DNA of 64,000 nt, taken from contig OX235270.1 of assembly GCA_944472135.2 (NCBI GenBank), positions 147,947,632-148,011,631 of the forward strand, read 5' to 3'. This DNA is from Trichobilharzia regenti. Taxonomy: Eukaryota > Platyhelminthes > Trematoda > Strigeidida > Schistosomatidae. The notes below the pieces were generated by a model, which saw nothing but the letters and a program-made list of their open reading frames with translations, made no database searches and was not told the origin of the DNA. Within the stretch, counting starts at the first letter, position 1; each line of letters opens with the position of its first letter. The position numbers were made by a program, and so were the translations under genes. Positions 58,225 to 64,000 of the stretch are shown here, piece by piece.

Positions 58225-60260
58225 TTACACACTTCCATATTAGTTTGATTATTAAATGTATCACACAGTGAAACAGTATTGTATACTGGATGACGTTTCG
58301 AACACAATTTATTGTTCACAATCATATCAATTTTTTTTGTTCTTACACACAACAGTGGTTATTATCCATATGTTTAGCCACACACCAGTTAGAGTGACTC
58401 ACTTCTGCTTATTCATAAAGTAAACACTATGCACTTAAACTATAACACCCACCTTAATACATAACCTTTGACAACTAATCAGACTGATCCTTATTTCTGA
58501 TTGTTTTATCAATCTACCCCTAAGTCCCAATCCTTGCACCAGGGCAGATGTCCTATCCGACTTCCTACCACATGCATATTTCTGTAATTCCAATTAATTT
58601 ATTATTCACATTCGATCTTCCTGGGTCTCGTTAGGCAGATTCACAGCACATGAAAATTTGACTCGATTATTTAAAATCGCATAAACCATTCAGGGGTAGA
58701 CAACTAAACTCGTCGTTTTACTTCTTTACATTCTCTCCCGTCTTACTCTCCTGACAACTTATTAATATTATAATTACTATTATTATTACCGATATATATA
58801 TATATTATTCTTCAAACTTAATGAGCTGACTGTTGTTATGCTTTCCTATTTCCGTCTCTGTCTTTTAGTCTGAATAATTCACTAATTATATCTATTATTA
58901 TTATTACTATCTCTTTTCTCTCGTTGACGATACCGAAGGACTAACTGGTGAAAGGATCAACTCCAATCACAGTAGTAACAGTCTTAACATACCTCATACT
59001 ACAAACCACACATAATTATTCCGAGTACTACTCCCTTTGGAGTCAACCAAAGATACGACAGTCGAGTGGTGTGACAAGCTACTCAGAAGTTTACCGAAGA
59101 TCAGGAACCTATACCTTACAATCAAGAAGCGAGCACAAAGAAATCTAATTGGTTTATACTAGCTCGTAAAAACGATATTGGATACATGTGAACCTAGTGA
59201 TTTTTCAAATTCCTTGTAGCGAAGCAGCTTTTATACTTTAAATTTGCCATAAACATACATGCCAGTGATATAACAGGCCTTTTAATACGAAAATCGATTG
59301 TTCTGAAGTGACATACCATATCAACTGCACGTTACGTCGTCTTCATATATTGCGGTCATTTAGGCAATTTTGAAGCGTTGAAGCCAAATATATTAAATGA
59401 AATTTCAAACTGTTTCCTATGCACAAAAATGATTTATGTATGTGATTTAATTTGTAAAGTGAAAGGAGACAGACTCAAGATAATGGATTTATAAACCGCC
59501 CTGAGATGCTTAAGTAAATCCAATACCACTTATACTAAGTGGTGTAAACCAAACTGATTTTTTTGTCCTCGCTTCTCGGTCGCAGGATAAAAGCTCCTGG
59601 TACTTAGTAAACTTCTGCGTAATTCGTCCTGCCGCTCTACTGTCGTAGATTAGGCTGATTCCCGAAAGAATGGTTCTGGGATTGCTTGTATGTTGTTTGT
59701 AACATGCAGTGTTTAGACCGTGTTGAAACCATGGATAAAGTAGGTCATTTCACCCTTTAGTAGTCCGGTGTGGTTGGAAAGAAAGATGACACGAGTGATA
59801 GTATATAATTAGTGCAGATTACGCCAACTTAAAAAAAGTAAAAGCATACTTAATGAAGTTTGAAACTGATATATACATATATACATGTATATATCAATAA
59901 TAATATAAGGGAAATAATTGTCGGAGTAGTCGGAAGAATGAGAGAGGGGGGAACCTTAAGAATTAGAAGGATGAGTTTACGTGTGTAACTGTGAGCTGTA
60001 AGGGAATAGACTGTGTGGACGAAATCCTTGTGTCCCTGCATGATTGCCCAGTCTCCACTTAAAGCTTTCAGTGGGTGTTTCAGTAACCACGTCTGTCTGC
60101 AGAGAGCTCCAAGTACAGCGAATTCGCAGCGAAAAGATATGGAAGACTACTGGGATCTCTGCCCGCTGTTGAGCTGTGCTTTGATGATTCTCACGCGGAA
60201 GCACATACGTACTTATTGGCAGAACACCTTTGTCAGGGTGACTATGGTCATTTGTAATCC
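58225..60260. other. Intergenic stretch, nothing firm
   Basis: A TA microsatellite (58792-58805) and short ATT repeats occur. The stretch GATGACGTTTCGAACAC near 58288 hints at an old PLE-related piece. No gene. Confidence 0.35.
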
Positions 60261-60267
60261 TATATGC

Positions 60268-60810
60268 AGTCTGTCTGTCTGTTTTCGCCATAGAACTTTG
60301 CGCTGATGTGCGGCAGTTCAAGTCACCACACTCCCTCCTTGTAGAACACAAATCAAGAGAAGAAAGTTAATGCGAAGACAATACTTCTGTATTTCCTGAT
60401 GTGTAGCACTCACTGACAATCTAGCAGATTTTTCCAACTATGCACAGAAACGATTGTACATAAGTGAAAAGGGTGTTTTATACTACTGGGATTAACATTT
60501 GTCAAGTGTATGTATAATCTCCAGTGTACATGTTAAACATATTTTGCAATCGACTGTAAATTGTAGGTGAATAATATGGTCCTATTTCTGTAACAATTTG
60601 ATGATGCCTGTAAACTGGCGTCCCTCATGTACTGTATCATGAGAATAAATTTATTTATTTATTTATAAAAGCATAATAGAGACAGCAAACAGAGGTGTGA
60701 GACAAAGGAATAGTAGTAGCGAAGAACAAAACAGTTTCATTGGAAATCATAAGTCACAAGGAGTGGATGCATCAGCGCCATCATTGAGAACGACAGCTTT
60801 GAGCCATGGG
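60268..60810 (-). mobile_element. LINE family a 3' end, split by a short unknown insertion
   Basis: 60268-60375 is the CTGT tail and 3' end; 60668-60810 continues with the 3' untranslated part and the last codons (SVAQSCRSQ-like). Between them, 60376-60667 is foreign and ends in TTTATTTATTTATTTATAA. Its first bases, TTAATGCGAAGACAATA, recur at 63312-63330. Confidence 0.7.
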
Positions 60811-60811
60811 C

Positions 60812-61435
60812 ATTAGATAAAGGCACATACGGGGTGTCGTTATTTGTTATCGCGATATTGTGTTTCGGTTTTTCTACGTTGTTTTCGGTGTTTTTTTCAA
60901 CTGAAATACATTATAAATACCACATTTTAACGAAAAAACGTAGAAGAATGGTGGAAAGTAGACGCTTTCAGCAGTTTGAGTGAACATGTATCTGTCATCG
61001 AATTTCGTTATTTCTTTGCATGTAGAATGTTAAAACTCTGTGTAAATTGTTGATTACGTTAATATAAACGAAATAAATTGGGTAATTGATGTATATTTTG
61101 CGAAATTCTGAAGGGGTGTTTTGAATTTCAGAGGTATGAAAACTCTGTAACAATCAGCAGAGTTTTAAGCTATAAAGTAGTGTTAGTTGATTTATTCGCA
61201 AGATAACAGTTAATAAACAAATTTTTCTTAAAAGTTACCTTGGTTTGGAGTATTTTTCGTATTGTTAATTATTTGCTGACGGATATCTTACTATTGTTGA
61301 TTTGAAGGTTGCAATTGTAATTTACGGAGTGGTTCACTTTATTTGGAGGCTTTGATGTAGTGCAGTTGAAGAATTCCCGCGTTAACGTTGGAATCTTTGT
61401 GATATTATAAAATTATTTATCAAAATTATTTTTTT
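60812..61435. other. AT-rich stretch, nothing assigned
   Basis: No long frame or known repeat. Confidence 0.4.
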
Positions 61436-61440
61436 TTGAT

Positions 61441-61616
61441 TTACAGCTTGATTCCACACTGTATTTTGGGTACAAGTATGGAATTTTCAGCATGGATATC
61501 AGCAGCCAAAATTCTGCAGGCCGACCATAGATATCGGGTGTGCGTCGGTGCGGGCTCGAACCCCGGACCATGTGCATGGTCGGCGAGAGTCCTAACCACT
61601 GTGCCACCGACGCACA
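61441..61616 (-). mobile_element. tRNA-headed SINE, family A, well preserved
   Basis: On the - strand: GCGTCGGTGGCACAGTGGTT, B-box GGGTTCGAGCCC, CCGATATCTATGGTCGGCCT, CATGCTGAAAATTCCATACT, CAGTGTGGAATCAAGCTG. Reference copy for family A here. Confidence 0.85.
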
Positions 61617-62239
61617 TCCCTTTAAAGTTTTAACGGTGTTCTTTAAAGAATTCACTTCTAGTTCCCTTTGCTTGTCAAAGGAATAGTGATATAGCAGGTT
61701 TTCAAATGCGTAATGATTTAATTTAAAAGAATGGTAATTTGCGCAGCATAAGAATACTAGGAAAATTCCCTTCAATAGGATATACGTCTAACACGTTGTT
61801 TTCGATGTATTTGGCCGTCCTACAATTGTTACTGTGTATGTGTAGTAATCGCAAAACAAACCTAAGCTAAACGTATATTTTTTGGCAAGCCCTGATGAAA
61901 GATAATCTTTTACGCAGCCGGATTGAATGTAACTGAAACATTTCATGGGAGGCTTGATGTCGCACTGAGGAAATGATAACGGTTTACGATTATCACGAAT
62001 TTCACATACGTGGCTTATCAACTTCGTTAACTATGCAATGCCCTCCAAATGATAATTAAGAGAGATACATGTAGTGGACATAAATGCATATATTTACAAA
62101 ATAACAACAGTTAAACGGTACATATTCACATTAAAAGGGGTTTATAACAATTCAGTAGAAAAAATCACAGTTGTAGTTTTTTATGGTTACATCATAGTCA
62201 AATTAAAGTCCACCAATCGTCTTATCCACAATATGTGGA

Positions 62240-62386
62240 TCAGTTTCCCTTAGATGATTGTGACACTGAACCCGTCTTTACAGCATTCAGCACCACCTGA
62301 TCCTTCGGAAGAAACTGGTCGTGATCTTTCCATGCGAAGACTGAGATTGTATTCCTTTGACCACCTCCGGCCACACTGAGAAATAT
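62240..62386 (-). CDS. Possible terminal exon of an unidentified gene
   Basis: On the - strand, a CCTTAG acceptor is followed by 48 open codons and TGA. The peptide includes FLSVAGGGQRNTISVFAWKD and DQFLPKDQVVLNAVKTGS. The first part resembles a short beta-propeller or beta-rich strand pattern, but I do not recognise the protein. Nothing like it occurs in the transposon families of this window, which favours host coding sequence. No partner exon was found between 62387 and 64000, where a LINE copy sits. It could be a chance open frame. Confidence 0.35.
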   Translation of the reverse strand: MFLSVAGGGQRNTISVFAWKDHDQFLPKDQVVLNAVKTGSVSQSSKGN

Positions 62387-62924
62387 CTAAGGATATATGC
62401 AAATCAGGTGAATTAATCTAACTTCAGGTGAACAATTTCCAATCTTAGCAACAATGAATATGTGAACAAGGGAGGGAACAATAGTAGAATAGGTATGAAC
62501 AGTCCATATATCCCATAATAAACTTAAAGAATCCTAGAACTTCCGATTTATCTTTCACAGTTTGTCTTCAGCAAAGTGCAAATATTACACAAATGCCTCT
62601 CGTCTCTGTCCGTTACAATCAACTGAAAAAGACTAAATCTTCAAACTTTATACTTCTTTGATTAAGTTACCCAATAATATTCTCTTTTTTAGTGGGTCCA
62701 CATGCCTATCACATCTGTAAAACCTAGGCATGCGTTAACTTGGCTCCTTAAGCTGAAAAAATGTAATGTTTATGCGACTTTTATTACTAACATTTCAGAG
62801 CCCGCCTCAGAAACGCGTGCTACGTATTAGCCGCAGCGTTACCCAAAGTAAAATCTACCAATCACAATATACACACGTGACCTCGAAGTGTTCAGCCTCT
62901 CCATAAGGTCGTGTGTGCCTTCAT

Positions 62925-63055
62925 CCATTGCCTGAGCCATGACCCAAATTGTTTCCAACCATTGATTTTTACCGTCCCGAGGACCCCAACCAGTCAGGAA
63001 TTCTACACCTTCCTACGTGGCTTAGACTAACTGTTGTAGATTTCATCGACCTCGG
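62925..63055 (-). mobile_element. LINE family a C-terminal piece, right end cut by an insertion
   Basis: On the - strand: ERCRIPDWLGSSGR-like with LPGWGPRD altered, then GNNLGHGSGNG. The copy resumes at 63500. Confidence 0.65.
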
Positions 63056-63499
63056 CACCATTTGATGCAGTAAAACAACTTAATATGACCTTATCTAGTT
63101 TTCGCATCCACGATCAAATTTCTTTCCTGTTATATAACTACGATAAGACTTCTGAAAAATGGAATAAATATATCACTGATCTCAACATAATACATCAATA
63201 ATCTTTAAGCAAAAAGTGCTGTTCACAACAACGTTATATAGGAGAATTGACTTCAAGCTTTATTTATCCCAGATATTTGTATTACATCCATCTGATGTCT
63301 GGGTTTTTTGTTAATGCGAAGACAATATTTCTATATCTCTTTATGTGTTACACAAACAGACATTATAGCAGACTGTTCCGATGTCAGAAAGAACAACCAC
63401 ACTGTAAATTCATCACACCAAATTATGTGTAATTTATATGATAACTTATCCATGCCAGTACAATTGGTATGTTCCTGCATAAACAGGAAGAAATATATT
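63056..63499. mobile_element. Unknown insertion inside LINE family a
   Basis: Interrupts the LINE between the codons for its last 70 or so residues. The LINE target reads ATCGAC on the left and ATTGAC on the right, a possible 6-bp duplication. It contains the TTAATGCGAAGACAATA motif also found in the insertion at 60376. Confidence 0.45.
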
Positions 63500-64000
63500 A
63501 TTGACTGGTGCCAAGTTTTTGTTTGACCGCCGCTAGCTCTTTTCTAGTCTGACCCTACATCAGCTGACATTGCCCGTCGAGGAAGGCGATGACTTGGCAT
63601 ACGTAACACATGTCCTGACCATCTCAGCCTTTGTAAATTCACAACTCCGTCGATCGATTTCCCCTGTTTATCTAGAACTCAACGCCTAACCACAATATTG
63701 CTCACCTTATTATGCCACTTCACACGGGAATTAGAACACAGGCACCTGTGATCAAAGACAGCTAGTCTTTTCATGCCTTTCACTCTCAATGGCCAGGTCT
63801 CACAACCATAAAGGAGGACGGAGCGGACTGATGAGCAGTACACCCGCCCTTTGGTCGATAGTCGAATATCTCGTCTACACCAGAGACGGCGTAAACTGGC
63901 ATATGCGAAACTAGCCCTCTGTATCCGTGCTGAGATTTCGTCAGAGATCAACCCGTTGGCGTTGGCTGATGGTATTTCATAAATAAGTGAAGCGGTCAAC
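63500..64000 (-). mobile_element. LINE family a, RT thumb to C-terminal region, runs off the window
   Basis: On the - strand: [79 protein letters not shown]. It carries the family's shared CAGCCAACGCCAACGGG frame change at 63950-63970. Confidence 0.82.

Noticed and set aside
1..64000. CRISPR array, phage or bacterial defence system
   Set aside because: No regularly spaced direct repeats; introns, SINEs and polyadenylation signals show a eukaryotic nuclear sequence.

Overview
This is an intron-rich, AT-biased eukaryotic window packed with retroelements. The repeat repertoire points to a trematode, most likely Schistosoma or a close relative: RTE-type and CR1-type LINEs, several Penelope-like elements (PLEs), tRNA-headed SINEs with hammerhead-like motifs, and a small LTR element. 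The species cannot be fixed from the sequence alone.

Two host genes are well supported. The first is the 3' part of VPS8, the CORVET subunit. It lies on the + strand in 15 exons from 3758 to 44954. Every exon-exon phase matches, giving 1,058 codons, a C-terminal RING split over the last two exons, a TAG stop and an AATAAA 65 nt further on. Its N-terminal part is upstream of the window. The second is a METTL18-like protein histidine methyltransferase on the - strand, with two exons (53128-53417 and 52443-52856) and an unresolved 5' exon. A possible terminal exon of an unidentified - strand gene lies at 62240-62386. VPS8 and METTL18 are convergent, with about 7.5 kb of transposon debris between them.

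The rest is mostly mobile DNA. LINE family a (RTE-like, tail of CAGA repeats) has copies near 1.6-3.1, 5.9-7.6, 23.5-24.1, 35.8-36.3, 45.1-47.8, 55.4-58.2, 60.3-60.8 and 62.9-64.0 kb. LINE family b (another RTE-like, SR2-like lineage) is scattered through the VPS8 introns and around 42-44 kb. LINE family c (CR1/Jockey-like) is at 49.0-50.4 kb and, nested inside a family a copy, at 56.0-57.5 kb. PLE pieces lie at 13.4-14.8, 24.1-25.1, 29.0-29.8, 31.1-31.3, 37.1-38.2 and 39.6-40.0 kb. The first of these has a long open frame with reverse transcriptase and GIY-YIG nuclease.

The most interesting signals are structural. A 1.06-kb LTR element has two LTRs of 319 bp that differ at one base; two related solo LTRs also keep perfect 4-bp target duplications. 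A LINE insertion ends in a 62-bp perfect palindrome, as expected of twin priming. Two SINE families share one tRNA-like head but carry different tails, one like the 3' end of LINE b and the other like that of LINE c. A third SINE family carries hammerhead ribozyme-like sequences, and one pair of its copies forms a 50-nt perfect inverted repeat. Family a copies share one frame-breaking insertion, as if the family kept moving after losing a continuous frame. I saw no CRISPR array, bacterial-type operon or true tRNA/rRNA gene.
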